Positions 9,228 to 18,356 of a DNA stretch of 64,000 nucleotides are shown one piece after another. Origin of the DNA: Streptomyces sp. TLI_105. GTDB taxonomy: Bacteria; Actinomycetota; Actinomycetes; Streptomycetales; Streptomycetaceae. The notes beneath the pieces were generated by a model. That model saw only the letters and a program-made list of their open reading frames with translations, did not search any database and was not told the DNA's origin. The translations under genes were made by a program, and so were the position numbers. Position 1 is the stretch's first letter. Each line of letters starts with the position of its first letter. The stretch lies in assembly GCF_900105415.1 (NCBI RefSeq), contig NZ_FNSM01000001.1, forward strand, positions 2,828,501-2,892,500. Direction: 5' to 3'.

Positions 9228-10240
9228 TGAGCACCGAGAAGAAGAACCTCCTGGACCCGGGCTTCGAACTGACCCTCCGTCCGATGCGCTACCCGGACTT
9301 CTACGAGCGCTACCGGGACGCCATCAAGAACACCTGGACCGTGGAGGAGGTCGACCTCCACTCGGACGTCGCCGACCTCGCCAAGCTCACCCCCGGTGAG
9401 CAGCACATGATCGGCCGGCTGGTCGCGTTCTTCGCGACGGGCGACTCGATCGTGGCGAACAACCTGGTCCTGACGCTCTACAAGCACATCAACTCGCCCG
9501 AGGCGCGCCTCTACCTGTCGCGGCAGCTGTTCGAGGAGGCCGTGCACGTCCAGTTCTATCTGACGCTGCTCGACACCTACCTGCCCGACCCGGCCGACCG
9601 CGCCGCCGCGTTCGACGCCGTCGAGAACATCCCCTCCATCCGCGAGAAGGCGCAGTTCTGCTTCAAGTGGATGGACTCGGTCGAGAAGATCGAGAAGCTG
9701 GAGACGGCCGCCGACCGCCGCCGCTTCCTGCTGAACCTGATCTGCTTCGCGGCGTGCATCGAGGGCCTGTTCTTCTACGGCGCCTTCGCGTACGTCTACT
9801 GGTTCCGCTCCCGCGGCCTGCTGCACGGCCTGGCGACGGGCACCAACTGGGTGTTCCGCGACGAGACGATGCACATGAACTTCGCCTTCGAGGTCGTGGA
9901 CACCGTCCGCAAGGAGGAGCCCGAGCTCTTCGACGACGCCCTCCAGCAGCAGGTCACGGACATGTTGAAGGAGGCCGTCGAGGCGGAGCTTCAGTTCGGC
10001 CGCGACCTGTGCGGCGACGGCCTGCCGGGCATGAACACCGAGTCGATGCGCCAGTACCTCCAGTGCGTCGCCGACCAGCGGCTCGTTCGCCTCGGCTTCC
10101 CGCCGGTCTTCGGTTCCGAGAACCCGTTCGCGTTCATGGAGCTCCAGGGCGTCCAGGAGCTGACCAACTTCTTCGAGCGCCGCCCGTCCGCCTACCAGGT
10201 GGCGGTCGAGGGCTCGGTGGACCTCGACGAGGACTTCTAG
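9227..10240 (+). CDS. nrdB: Class Ia ribonucleoside-diphosphate reductase, beta subunit
   Basis: A 337-residue NrdB of the ferritin-like di-iron family, which makes the tyrosyl radical used by NrdA. Metal-ligand motifs are present: E-x-x-H in the EEAVHVQFY helix and E-x-x-x-H in RDETMHMNF. The start overlaps the nrdA stop by one base. In S. coelicolor a third gene, nrdS, follows; here a strong terminator follows instead and the next gene is on the other strand, so nrdS is absent from this position. Confidence 0.95.
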   Translation: MSTEKKNLLDPGFELTLRPMRYPDFYERYRDAIKNTWTVEEVDLHSDVADLAKLTPGEQHMIGRLVAFFATGDSIVANNLVLTLYKHINSPEARLYLSRQLFEEAVHVQFYLTLLDTYLPDPADRAAAFDAVENIPSIREKAQFCFKWMDSVEKIEKLETAADRRRFLLNLICFAACIEGLFFYGAFAYVYWFRSRGLLHGLATGTNWVFRDETMHMNFAFEVVDTVRKEEPELFDDALQQQVTDMLKEAVEAELQFGRDLCGDGLPGMNTESMRQYLQCVADQRLVRLGFPPVFGSENPFAFMELQGVQELTNFFERRPSAYQVAVEGSVDLDEDF

Positions 10241-10243
10241 CCG

Positions 10244-10293
10244 GTACGGCGAAGGGCCCCGCACTCCTCGGAGTGCGGGGCCCTTCGCCGTAC
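10244..10293. terminator. Bidirectional terminator between nrdB and def
   Basis: A near-continuous 24-bp inverted repeat (10244-10267 with 10270-10293) lies between two converging genes and can terminate both. Confidence 0.85.
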
Positions 10294-10303
10294 GTGCGGG
10301 AGA

Positions 10304-10936
10304 TCAGTCGTTCGGGACCGTCTCGTAGCGCGGGGTGCCCTCTTCCATCTGGCGCAGGGCGTCCTTGCGGTCGCGCTTGGAGAGCTTGTCGATGTACAGG
10401 AAGCCGTACAGGTGGTCCGTCTCGTGCTGGAGGCAGCGGGCGAAGTAGCCGGTGCCGCGCACCTTGATCGGGTTGCCCTGGGCGTCCTGGCCGTGGACCT
10501 CCGCGTAGTCGGGGCGGGCCAGCTCGGCGTAGGCCGTCGGCACGGACAGGCAGCCCTCGTTGGACTCGTCCAGGATGCGCAGCTCGGCCGGGAGCTCCTG
10601 GAGGACCGGGTTGCAGACGACGCCGACGTGCCGGACGCCCTCGTCGTCCATGCAGTCGTAGACGAAGACCTTGAGGTCCACGCCGATCTGGTTCGCGGCC
10701 AGGCCCACGCCCTCGGCGGCCTTCTGGCTGGCGAACATGTCGTCGACGAGCTTCGCGAGCTCGTCGTCGAACTCGGTGACGTCCTTGCACTCGCGGTGGA
10801 GGACGGGGTTGCCGACGACCGTGATCGGGCGGGCCGTGCCGCGCTCACGGTAGGCGAGCTCCCGCGCCTCGCAGTCCTCCGTGTCCACGACGAAGCCGTC
10901 GTTGATCATCTGCTCGTCCGTCTCCTGCTGCGCCAT
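10304..10936 (-). CDS. def: Peptide deformylase
   Basis: A 210-residue metalloenzyme that removes the N-formyl group from new proteins. All three family motifs are intact: [10 protein letters not shown] (76-85), EGCLSV (127-132, Cys is a metal ligand) and the HETDH helix (171-175, two His ligands and the catalytic Glu). An extra N-terminal stretch of about 30 acidic residues precedes the core, as in other actinomycete forms. The gene stands alone on the minus strand between the nrdB terminator and the TPR gene. Confidence 0.95.
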   Translation of the reverse strand: MAQQETDEQMINDGFVVDTEDCEARELAYRERGTARPITVVGNPVLHRECKDVTEFDDELAKLVDDMFASQKAAEGVGLAANQIGVDLKVFVYDCMDDEGVRHVGVVCNPVLQELPAELRILDESNEGCLSVPTAYAELARPDYAEVHGQDAQGNPIKVRGTGYFARCLQHETDHLYGFLYIDKLSKRDRKDALRQMEEGTPRYETVPND

Positions 10937-11003
10937 GTCCGGCCGCGCCCTTCTGAAAACCCGATTCCGTCGAAGGACAGCCTACGGGCCCGTGCGGGAA
11001 CGC

Positions 11004-11984
11004 TCAGCAGACCTCTTCCAGATCGCGCCACTCGCGGCTGTCCGGGCTGTCCGCGACCCAGCCGTCGAGGAGGCCCCGCACCAGGCCCGCCGGGGCCGCG
11101 ATGCCGCACTCGCGCTCGGGCACCCACAGCTCGCCGGGCGAGCGGTGGCCGAGCGGGCCCGGGTGGCCAGGCTCGCTGTGGTCGTGCGGGTCGGAGTGCT
11201 CGCCCTCGCCCTCGGCGCTCGGCATGGTCGACTCCGAGCAGGCACGGCAGAGCAGCCGTACGGAGGACGACCAGTCCTCGGCGGCGAAACCGGCCTCGGC
11301 GGCGAGCTGTTCCAGGGCGTCCCGGTCGGCCTCGGTGGCCGCCTCCAGGAGCACCACCCAGGTGGGGACGGGTGAGGGCGCCCACAGCTCGATCTCGTCG
11401 AAGACGGGGTAGGAGGGGCCGGCGGTGGTGGTCCGCTCGCCGTTCGGCACGCCGTCGTGGAGGACGACCTCGCCCCAGCGGCGGCCGGAGGAGGGCAGCG
11501 GGATGGAGAGGACCTCGATCCGGGCCGGGTCGAGCCGGCGGCCCCACACGACCTCGGCCTCGCCCTCGGGCGAGAGCCGGACGGCGGCGCTGCCCAGCTC
11601 CATGCCGGCGGGCTCGCCGGTTCCGGCGGCGGCGCCGGGCACCTTGAGTCCGTAGGCCTGCCAGGCCCGGCGGGCCAGCGGCCAGTCCTGGAGCGCGGTG
11701 GCGGCGATGCCGACGTTCCACCAGTCGGGGGCGCCGCTCTCCTTGTCGAGCAGCGCGACCGCGCGCAGCCCGGCGGCCCGGGCCTGCTCCCAGTCGTGCC
11801 GGAACTTGTGCAGCAGCGCCAGATTGAACCAGGACTCCGAGAGCCAGGGCTCCAGATCCGCCGCGCGCGTGAGCAGTGCGCCCGCGTCCTCGTACCGGCC
11901 GTCGCCGATCAGCGTGAACGCGCGGTCGGTGGCCTGCCGCCACGAGGCGGAGGGCCGATGCCGTACCTTCCCGAAGATCTTCAC
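11004..11984 (-). CDS. Tetratricopeptide-repeat protein of unknown function
   Basis: A 326-residue soluble protein. Residues 15-110 carry TPR-like helix pairs (DGRYEDAGALLTRAADLEPW, then ESWFNLALLHKFRHDWEQAR). The second half has no motif I recognise; it includes a His/Pro/Glu-rich low-complexity stretch (about 255-285) and four cysteines (CRAC and single Cys near the C-terminus). No signal peptide or membrane segment is visible. It starts with GTG. The TPR part suggests a role in protein binding; I cannot name a pathway. Confidence 0.75.
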   Translation of the reverse strand: MKIFGKVRHRPSASWRQATDRAFTLIGDGRYEDAGALLTRAADLEPWLSESWFNLALLHKFRHDWEQARAAGLRAVALLDKESGAPDWWNVGIAATALQDWPLARRAWQAYGLKVPGAAAGTGEPAGMELGSAAVRLSPEGEAEVVWGRRLDPARIEVLSIPLPSSGRRWGEVVLHDGVPNGERTTTAGPSYPVFDEIELWAPSPVPTWVVLLEAATEADRDALEQLAAEAGFAAEDWSSSVRLLCRACSESTMPSAEGEGEHSDPHDHSEPGHPGPLGHRSPGELWVPERECGIAAPAGLVRGLLDGWVADSPDSREWRDLEEVC

Positions 11985-12063
11985 GATTCCCGCCTGCCGG
12001 TCGCTTCACCCTCTTGTTCGCATCCAACCATGCCCGGTCGGACGCGCGCTCATTACCCATGGG

Positions 12064-13365
12064 TTACCCAGGGACGGCAGAGGTCACCCCAGCGGCTCCG
12101 CCCCGTGCCAGGACCCTGGCCAGGCATTCGACGACATCCGGGTGATAGTCGCGGGCGGTGCCGAGCCTGAGCCGCTCCAGGGCCCCGAGCGCGGCGGCCG
12201 CGCCCTCGCCCGTTCCGGTGCCCGCCAGGTCGTCGTAGGCGTTCACGGCACGGACGATCCGGGCGGGAAGCGGCTGCTCGCGGTACGGGTCGGCCTGCCG
12301 CTCCACGACGACGGCGACGGCCTCGGGGACCCCGGTCCTGCGGACCACCTCGCCGCCCAGGAGGGCGATCCGGCGCTGCTCCTCGGCCGGGAGGAGGGCG
12401 GTGGCGCCGCCCGCGACCGGGTCGACGAGGGAGAGCTGGCCGATGTCGTGCATGAGCGCCGCGTGCTCCAGGACGGCCAGCTCGGTCCCGCACAGACCGA
12501 GCTCGCGGCCGACGGCCGCGCTGAGGGCGGCGACCCGGCGGGCGTGCCCGGGCGGGGTGCAGCCGGCGATCTCGGTGGCGCGGGCGAGGGAGGCGATGGT
12601 CTGCCGGTTGACGGTCCGCACGGCCGCGTACCGCCGGTAGGAGACCTGGGTGAGCAGGAGCGGGACGGCGAGCACGGGCAGCGCCCAGAGGCCTGCGGCG
12701 GCGACGCCGAGCGCCATGACGGTGCCGGTCGCGCAGACGGCGGAGCCGATGCCGAGGAAGGCGCGGAGTTCGTCGCGCAGGAGGGGGCCGTACGGGAATC
12801 CGGTGCGGGCGCGGAGCAGGAGGGCGGCGAGCACGGCGTCGCACAGGGCGGTCAGGACGAGCAGGAGGACCAGGAAGAGGGCGTACGCGGGGCCCTGGCC
12901 GAGGTGCTCGGTGACGGCGCCCGTGTTGTAGAGGGGCTGGAAGCAGAGCGCGGCGAAGCCGGCGGTGAGGACGCGGCGGGCGAGGTGGTCGAGTCCGGGG
13001 CCACGGCCGCGGGCGATGTGCGGGACGATCCCGACGAGGCCCGCGGCGACGACGACGGCGACGGTCTGCGGGACGCCGTGGGTGGTGGCGGTGCCGGCGC
13101 TGGGCCCGAGCAGGGCGTACGCGAGGGCTCCGGCGGCGGCGAGGGGCGCGGGCTCGCTCCCCCGGGGCTCTTCGACGGCGGGGGGCGTCCCCGTGCCGGG
13201 TGCGGCGCCCCAGCGGGCGAGCTCGCCGAGGGCGATGAGGGTGCCGAAGGCGAGGGCGTTGCCGGGTTCGTCGAGGCCGTACCAGAGGGTGCTGCCGAAG
13301 CCGACGAGGCCGAGGAGGAGCGCGGCGCCGCGCACGGCGCCGACGGTGAGCGCCCCGGGTCTCAT
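12064..13365 (-). CDS. Membrane protein with degenerate HD-type phosphohydrolase domain
   Basis: A 433-residue protein with about eight N-terminal membrane helices (residues 5-245) and a C-terminal cytoplasmic HD domain (about 250-430). The HD pair survives (ALMHDIGQLS), but the Lys normally following as HDxGK is Gln, and the HHE and GYP motifs that define active HD-GYP c-di-GMP hydrolases are missing. It may be an enzyme of another specificity or a regulatory partner. The start overlaps the stop of the preceding HD-GYP gene (ATGA) with AAGGAG upstream, so the two paralogous proteins are co-translated. Confidence 0.8.
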   Translation of the reverse strand: MRPGALTVGAVRGAALLLGLVGFGSTLWYGLDEPGNALAFGTLIALGELARWGAAPGTGTPPAVEEPRGSEPAPLAAAGALAYALLGPSAGTATTHGVPQTVAVVVAAGLVGIVPHIARGRGPGLDHLARRVLTAGFAALCFQPLYNTGAVTEHLGQGPAYALFLVLLLVLTALCDAVLAALLLRARTGFPYGPLLRDELRAFLGIGSAVCATGTVMALGVAAAGLWALPVLAVPLLLTQVSYRRYAAVRTVNRQTIASLARATEIAGCTPPGHARRVAALSAAVGRELGLCGTELAVLEHAALMHDIGQLSLVDPVAGGATALLPAEEQRRIALLGGEVVRRTGVPEAVAVVVERQADPYREQPLPARIVRAVNAYDDLAGTGTGEGAAAALGALERLRLGTARDYHPDVVECLARVLARGGAAGVTSAVPG

Positions 13366-14750
13366 GCGGGCTCCTTGGCGGGTGCGGGGAGGGGGCCGCG
13401 CGGCGGGGGGAGCGGCTCCGTCCGTGCCGGGCTTCCGGTCGTCTCGTCGGCGGTGACGGCGGGCTGCCAGCCGTGCCGGTCCAGGGCCTGGACGAGGGCG
13501 GTGACCATCCGGGGGTCGAACTGGGTGCCGGCGCAGCGCTCCAGTTCGGCGAGGGCGGTGGGCACCGGGCGGGCCCGGCTGTAGGAGCGGGTGGAGGTCA
13601 TGGCGTCGAAGGCGTCGGCGACGGCCACGACCCGGGCGAACTCGGGGATCTGCTCCCCGTGGAGCCCGTACGGATAACCGCTGCCGTCCATGCGTTCGTG
13701 GTGGTGGAGGATCGCGGCCCGCGCCTCGCCGAGGAAGCCGATGCCGCGGACCATCTCGTGGCCGTACTCGGGGTGCAGTTCGATGACCCGGCGTTCCTCG
13801 GGGGTGAGGGGTCCGTCCTTGGTGAGCACCCGGGTGGGCACGCCGAGTTTGCCCACGTCGTGCAGGATGCCGGCGAAGCGGACGACGTCGAGGCGGTCCT
13901 CGGCCATGCCGAGCTCACGGGCGATCAGGACGGAGGCCTGGCCGACGCGTTCGCTGTGGCCCCGGGTGTACCGGTCCTTGATGTCGACGGCCTGGACGAG
14001 GGCGCGGATGGTGGCCTGGTGGGCGGCGCGCTCACGGTGGTACTGGGCGAAGACCCAGCAGGAGATGTACATGGGGAGGAGCACGAAGAGCGCCGCGACG
14101 GGGCCGTACGTGCTGCGCCAGAGCACGGCCATCATCAGTCCGGCGAGGCCGTGGACGGTGTGCGGGGTGAGGGAGCGGCCGAGGAGGCCGCGCCAGGCGG
14201 CCCCGGGCGGGAGTCCGCCGGCGGTGGCCCGGATGCCGCCGTCGAGGGCGGTGAGGACCAGGCAGAAGACGAGGGCGGCGGCGCCGGCGGGCAGCAGCGC
14301 GTACGGCAGGTCGGGGGCGTGCGGGCCCCGGCCGAGGGCGGTGGGGCTGCCGAGGGCGTCGGCGGCCAGGGCGGCGGCCCAGACGGCGAGGGCCGCGGCG
14401 GCGGCCCGCCAGGCGCGGCGGGGTGCGGCGGGCGGCTCCTCGACGCGGCCGAGGAGGCTGCCGGGGATCGCGGTGAGCGCGGCGGCGGCGGGCGGCAGGA
14501 GCAGGGCGGCTGCGAGGAGGACGGGGAAGAAGGAGCCGGTGCCCATGGGGAGGGAGCGGCCGAGCGCGCGGCCGATGCGCCGGCAGCGGGCGGGCAGCTC
14601 GCAGAGCGCGTACAGGGCGGCGAGGAGTGCGACCGTGCCCCAGGGGACGGCCGCGCCGGGGCGCAGTGCGGGCAGGACGCACGCTCCCGCGCCGAGCAGG
14701 GCGCAGCCGATGTACACGCGGGCCGCTCGCGGAATGACCTTCACGCCCAT
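13362..14750 (-). CDS. Membrane-anchored HD-GYP domain protein (putative cyclic-di-GMP phosphodiesterase)
   Basis: A 462-residue protein with about eight membrane helices followed by a complete HD-GYP domain: HSERVG, LHDVGKLGVP, HHHERMDGSGYPYGL and the VADAFDAMTS helix. These are the metal ligands and signature of enzymes that degrade cyclic di-GMP or related dinucleotides. It lies directly downstream of rsrA on the same strand and overlaps the next, degenerate HD gene. The start is uncertain: ATG 14750 places a short basic tail before the first helix, while in-frame ATGs at 14813 and 14825 would add 21-25 residues with atypical codons. Confidence 0.88.
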   Translation of the reverse strand: MGVKVIPRAARVYIGCALLGAGACVLPALRPGAAVPWGTVALLAALYALCELPARCRRIGRALGRSLPMGTGSFFPVLLAAALLLPPAAAALTAIPGSLLGRVEEPPAAPRRAWRAAAAALAVWAAALAADALGSPTALGRGPHAPDLPYALLPAGAAALVFCLVLTALDGGIRATAGGLPPGAAWRGLLGRSLTPHTVHGLAGLMMAVLWRSTYGPVAALFVLLPMYISCWVFAQYHRERAAHQATIRALVQAVDIKDRYTRGHSERVGQASVLIARELGMAEDRLDVVRFAGILHDVGKLGVPTRVLTKDGPLTPEERRVIELHPEYGHEMVRGIGFLGEARAAILHHHERMDGSGYPYGLHGEQIPEFARVVAVADAFDAMTSTRSYSRARPVPTALAELERCAGTQFDPRMVTALVQALDRHGWQPAVTADETTGSPARTEPLPPPRGPLPAPAKEPA

Positions 14751-14892
14751 CACGCCCGTCACGCTAGCGAGTCGGGCGGGCGGCGACGGCGCGGTCGGAG
14801 TGATTCGCACCATCGGGTGATACAAGCTGATGTATGCGCGAGGCCGCCGCGAACGGTGCGCGACGGCCTCGGTTCCCGGTACGGGAGGGGTG

Positions 14893-15210
14893 CTACTCCT
14901 GCGGGGCCGGCGTCGTCGGGGCGCTCGCCGTGATGTCCTGCTCGGGCACCAGGTGCCCGGCGCGGATCAGGTCGATCCGGCCCATGACCTTGGCGCGCAG
15001 GTCGGTGGGGACGTCGTCACTGCCGCAGCAGCGCTTGACGAGCTTCTTCACCGCCTGCTCCAGGCCGTACTTCTCCAGGCACGGGGAGCACTCCTCGAAG
15101 TGCACCTCGAACTTGGTGCAGTCGCTGTCGGGCATCTCATGGTCGAGGAACTCGTAGAGATGATCCAGGACCTCTGAGCAATCCGTCTCGTGCGGCTCTC
15201 CGCAGCTCAT
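14893..15210 (-). CDS. rsrA: Zinc-containing redox-sensing anti-sigma factor RsrA
   Basis: A 105-residue ZAS-family anti-sigma factor. The zinc site H37-x3-C41-x2-C44 with Cys11 is intact, and the remaining cysteines (3, 31, 61, 62) sit at exactly the positions known in S. coelicolor RsrA. In the reduced state it binds sigma-R in the cytoplasm; disulfide formation expels zinc and releases the sigma factor. The ATG overlaps the sigR stop (ATGA), ensuring matched synthesis. Confidence 0.97.
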   Translation of the reverse strand: MSCGEPHETDCSEVLDHLYEFLDHEMPDSDCTKFEVHFEECSPCLEKYGLEQAVKKLVKRCCGSDDVPTDLRAKVMGRIDLIRAGHLVPEQDITASAPTTPAPQE

Positions 15211-16028
15211 GAGCCCGAGCCTTTCAGATCGTTCGACGACTCTCCGGCGCCCGCGGGTACCAGCCCGCGGTCGCGAGCGTAGTCCTCGAGCATGCCGCGC
15301 AGCTGGCGGCGGCCCCGGTGCAGTCGGGACATCACCGTACCGATGGGTGTCCCCATGATGTCCGCGATCTCCTTGTACGCAAAGCCCTCGACATCGGCGA
15401 GATAGACGGCGATGCGGAACTCCTCGGGAATCGCCTGGAGCGCTTCCTTCACGTCGGAGTCGGGAAGGTGGTCGAGCGCCTGCGACTCGGCGGAGCGCAG
15501 ACCGGTCGACATGTGCGACTCGGCGCGGGCGAGCTGCCAGTCCTCGATCTCCTCGGCGGCGCTGCGCTGGGGCTCGCGCTGCTTCTTGCGGTACGAGTTG
15601 ATGAAGGTGTTCGTGAGGATGCGGTACAGCCAGGCCTTGAGGTTCGTGCCCTCGCGGAACTGGTGGAACGATCCGTACGCCTTGGCGTAGGTCTCCTGCA
15701 CCAGGTCCTCCGCGTCCGCGGGGTTGCGCGTCATGCGCAGCGCGGCCGAGTACATCTGGTCGAGGTAGCCGAGGGCGTCCCGCTCGAAGCGCGCGTTGCG
15801 CTCCTCGGTCGTCTCCTCGGGGCCGTCGTCGGTCCCTGTGTCGGTCCCAGTGACCGGACCCACCTCCTCCAGCGCGGCGGCGAGCCCGAGGGCGGACCCG
15901 CTCGTTTCGGAGGATAGACGAGGAACCGCTCCGCCCGCCGCCCGAATCGGGGCGGTCCTGGGAGCGGGCAGCACTGTCCAGGCGAGGTCAGCGGCCTGCG
16001 CACGCTCTGGGCAGATGGTCGAACCCAT
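15207..16028 (-). CDS. sigR: RNA polymerase sigma factor SigR (long isoform; internal start at 15863)
   Basis: An ECF-type sigma factor that drives the thiol-oxidative stress regulon. Region 2 ([20 protein letters not shown]) and region 4 ([20 protein letters not shown]) are intact. Two starts are supported. GTG 15863 (218 residues) corresponds to the stable sigma-R. ATG 16028 (273 residues) adds exactly 55 residues, the length reported for the unstable, stress-induced sigma-R' of S. coelicolor. The extension is in frame with good codon use and lies downstream of a perfect sigma-R promoter. RsrA is encoded next with a 4-bp overlap. The open frame continues upstream into unrelated sequence, which I do not count. 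Confidence 0.95.
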   Translation of the reverse strand: MGSTICPERAQAADLAWTVLPAPRTAPIRAAGGAVPRLSSETSGSALGLAAALEEVGPVTGTDTGTDDGPEETTEERNARFERDALGYLDQMYSAALRMTRNPADAEDLVQETYAKAYGSFHQFREGTNLKAWLYRILTNTFINSYRKKQREPQRSAAEEIEDWQLARAESHMSTGLRSAESQALDHLPDSDVKEALQAIPEEFRIAVYLADVEGFAYKEIADIMGTPIGTVMSRLHRGRRQLRGMLEDYARDRGLVPAGAGESSNDLKGSGS

Positions 16029-16072
16029 GCGACGGACTCCCTCTTCCTTGCTCTCACACCGACGCCCTCCAC

Positions 16073-16099
16073 AACAGCGACACCCCGCTCCGCATTCCC
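16073..16099 (-). promoter_or_regulatory. Sigma-R-dependent autoregulatory promoter of sigR
   Basis: On the minus strand GGGAAT (16099-16094) is followed by exactly 18 nt and GTT (16075-16073), the sigma-R consensus. It lies about 45 bp upstream of the long-isoform start and corresponds to the known induced promoter sigRp2. Confidence 0.9.
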
Positions 16100-16117
16100 G
16101 GTGCGCGGGGGCGGGTG

Positions 16118-16750
16118 TCAACGCAGGCCGGTGAGCCACGCGGTGACGCCCTCGACGAGACCGGCGAGGGCCTCGTCCTGGCTCAGCGGCGCGCGCTTGG
16201 GGACGGCGAAGCCGTGGTCCCCGTACGGGACCTCCACGAGCTCGTACGGGCCTTCCGGATACTCCTCGGGCCGCCCGAAGGGGTCGTTGCCGCCCTGGAC
16301 GACGAGGGTGGGCAGGCCGGTGGAGAGGAGCTCCTCGGCGCGGGACCTCTCGGGCCTGCCCGGCGGGTGGAGCGGGAAGCTCAGGGCGAGGACGGCGAGC
16401 GCGCCGAGCTCCCGCCCGGTCCGGCAGGCGACCCGGGCGCCGGCGCTGCGGCCGCCCGCGACGACGGGGAGGCCGGGCTTCGCGAGGGACGGCCAGAGGC
16501 CGCGCCAGCCGGTGTCGAGGGTCTTCGGCGCGGGCGCGACCTTCTTCCCGGCGACCCGCCAGGGCTGCTCGACGAGGGCGACGGTCACGCCGTGCGCGGG
16601 CAGCGCCCCGGCAAGGGCCTGGAGGTCGCGGGCCTCGACGCCGCCGCCGGCGCCGTGGCCGAGGGCGAGGACGGCCCGGGGCTTCGTCCCGGCGTACCAC
16701 GTGATGCGTGCCTCACCGGCGTCGGTGGGGACGGTCTCGTACTGTGTCAC
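16118..16750 (-). CDS. Alpha/beta-hydrolase (KANL3/Tex30-like)
   Basis: A 210-residue cytoplasmic alpha/beta hydrolase. The oxyanion loop LGHGAGG (about 30-36), nucleophile elbow GGRSAGAR (Ser102), acid in GGNDPFG (Asp156) and His179 in YGDHGF make a complete triad. The family resembles dienelactone-hydrolase-like proteins annotated as KANL3/Tex30; the substrate is unknown. The gene ends just before the sigR promoter and is transcribed in the same direction. Confidence 0.85.
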   Translation of the reverse strand: MTQYETVPTDAGEARITWYAGTKPRAVLALGHGAGGGVEARDLQALAGALPAHGVTVALVEQPWRVAGKKVAPAPKTLDTGWRGLWPSLAKPGLPVVAGGRSAGARVACRTGRELGALAVLALSFPLHPPGRPERSRAEELLSTGLPTLVVQGGNDPFGRPEEYPEGPYELVEVPYGDHGFAVPKRAPLSQDEALAGLVEGVTAWLTGLR

Positions 16751-16783
16751 GTCCCCATCCTGCCGTGCGGCCCGGCCCGCGCG

Positions 16784-17599
16784 TCAGAACAGCGTGCCGA
16801 CCTCCGGTCCTGCCAACTCCTCCAGGAGCTCGGGGCCGTTGTTGCGGACGTTGCTGACGGCGGTCGCGACCGGGTAGGCCCGCATCAGGCCCTCCGGCGG
16901 CGGGGCGAGGAGTCCGCGCAGCTCCTCGGGGTCGGTGCGCGCCGGGTCGAGCCAGGCGTCCCAGCGGTCCTCCGTCAGCATCAGCGGCATCCGGGGGTGG
17001 ATGTCGTGGAGCGAGCGCGGGCCCTCGGCCGGGGCGACGCCCAGCGGTCCGGTCTCGGCCTCGGTGGTGATCACCGAGCAGGTCGCCCACCACGCGGAGG
17101 GGTGCCCGTCGGGCAGGGTGCGGTCCCGCCAGAACTCGTAGAGCCCGGCCATCGCGAAGACGGAGCCGTCCGCCGGGGTCACGAAGTACGGCTGCTTCCG
17201 GGGCCGCTTCTTCTTGCCCTCGACCTCCAGGTCGCGCTCGGCGGTCCCGGTCACCCACTCGTAGTAGCCGTCGGCGGGCAGGATGCACCGGCGGGACTGG
17301 AAGGCGCGCTTGAAGGAGGGCTTCTCGTCCACGGTCTCCGCGCGCGCGTTGATCATCCGGGCGGCGCCCTCCGGCGACTTCGCCCAGGACGGCACGAGGC
17401 CCCACTTCAGCGCGCGCAGCTGGCGAACCGGGCGCGGGGATCCGGCGTCCTTCACAGGACGCTCCAGAACGGCCCAGACCTCTTTGGTGGGGGCCACGTT
17501 CCAGTCGGGGGCCAGCGTCTCCTCCGGCTCCCACTTCTCGACCCCGAACAGACCGACGAGGTCCTCGGGCCGCCGACTCGATGCATACCGTCCGCACAT
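16784..17599 (-). CDS. SRAP-domain protein (HMCES/YedK family)
   Basis: A 271-residue protein of the SOS-response-associated peptidase family. It begins MCGRYASS: Cys2, exposed after Met removal, is the residue that forms a thiazolidine crosslink with abasic sites in single-stranded DNA. This fixes ATG 17599 as the start, rather than the in-frame GTG three codons upstream. Other family landmarks are present: [20 protein letters not shown] and [13 protein letters not shown]. The protein shields abasic DNA during replication. It is divergent from the M50-like gene across 50 bp. Confidence 0.92.
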   Translation of the reverse strand: MCGRYASSRRPEDLVGLFGVEKWEPEETLAPDWNVAPTKEVWAVLERPVKDAGSPRPVRQLRALKWGLVPSWAKSPEGAARMINARAETVDEKPSFKRAFQSRRCILPADGYYEWVTGTAERDLEVEGKKKRPRKQPYFVTPADGSVFAMAGLYEFWRDRTLPDGHPSAWWATCSVITTEAETGPLGVAPAEGPRSLHDIHPRMPLMLTEDRWDAWLDPARTDPEELRGLLAPPPEGLMRAYPVATAVSNVRNNGPELLEELAGPEVGTLF

Positions 17600-17649
17600 A
17601 CGTGCCACACTGCCACGATCCCGACCGCGAGCGAGGAGCAGTCCGCCAA

Positions 17650-18336
17650 ATGACCGAGATCCTCGGCACCCAGCCGGCTCCCGACACGTGGATCGTCTAC
17701 GTCACCGCCGCCTGCGCACTGGGCCTGGTCGTCCTCCGCCGTCTCTGGCTCCCGGCCCGGGGCGCGATCACCATCGCCCACGAGGGCGGCCACGGACTCG
17801 TGGCCCTCGCCACCGGCCGCCGCCTGGAGGCGATCCGGCTGCACTCGGACACCAGCGGACTGACCGTGACCCGGGGCCGCCCGACCGGCCTCGGCGTCGT
17901 CCTCACCCTCGCCGCCGGCTATCCGGCGGCCCCGCTGCTCGGGCTCGGGGGCGCCGCCCTGCTCGGCACCCGCCACGTCACCCTGTTGCTCTGGATGGCG
18001 ACCGCCCTGCTGCTCGCCATGCTGGTGATGGTCCGCAACGCGTACGGGGTCCTCACCGTCGTCCTGACGGGCGCCGCCTTCCTCCTCGTCTCCTGGCTGA
18101 CCGGGCCGAACGTCCAGTCGGCCTTCGCGTACGCGGCGGTCTGGTTCCTGCTGCTCGGCGGTGTCCGCCCGGCCTTCGAGCTCCAGGCGAAGCGGCGCCG
18201 CGGCGGCGCCCCCGACTCGGACGCGGACCAGCTGTCGCGACTCACCCATGTGCCTGCGGGCGTGTGGCTGTTCTTCTTCCACACGGTCGCGATATCCGCC
18301 CTGATCGGCGGCGGGCGCTGGCTCCTGGGCATCTGA
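17650..18336 (+). CDS. M50-type membrane metallopeptidase
   Basis: A 228-residue membrane protein with about six helices and a zinc-binding HEGGH (His44, His48) inside the second hydrophobic segment, as in the M50B intramembrane proteases. A second ligand Asp, expected in an NxxPxxxxDG motif, is not obvious, so activity is uncertain. ATG 17650 follows GAGGAG. It lies 20 bp upstream of aroA and is probably co-transcribed with it. Confidence 0.75.
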   Translation: MTEILGTQPAPDTWIVYVTAACALGLVVLRRLWLPARGAITIAHEGGHGLVALATGRRLEAIRLHSDTSGLTVTRGRPTGLGVVLTLAAGYPAAPLLGLGGAALLGTRHVTLLLWMATALLLAMLVMVRNAYGVLTVVLTGAAFLLVSWLTGPNVQSAFAYAAVWFLLLGGVRPAFELQAKRRRGGAPDSDADQLSRLTHVPAGVWLFFFHTVAISALIGGGRWLLGI

Positions 18337-18356
18337 CTCCCCCGTACAGTGAGTCC

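Noticed and set aside
16029..16700. Further N-terminal extension of sigR
   Set aside because: It runs through the sigma-R promoter and antisense-like frames of the hydrolase gene; composition is Arg/Pro/Gly noise.
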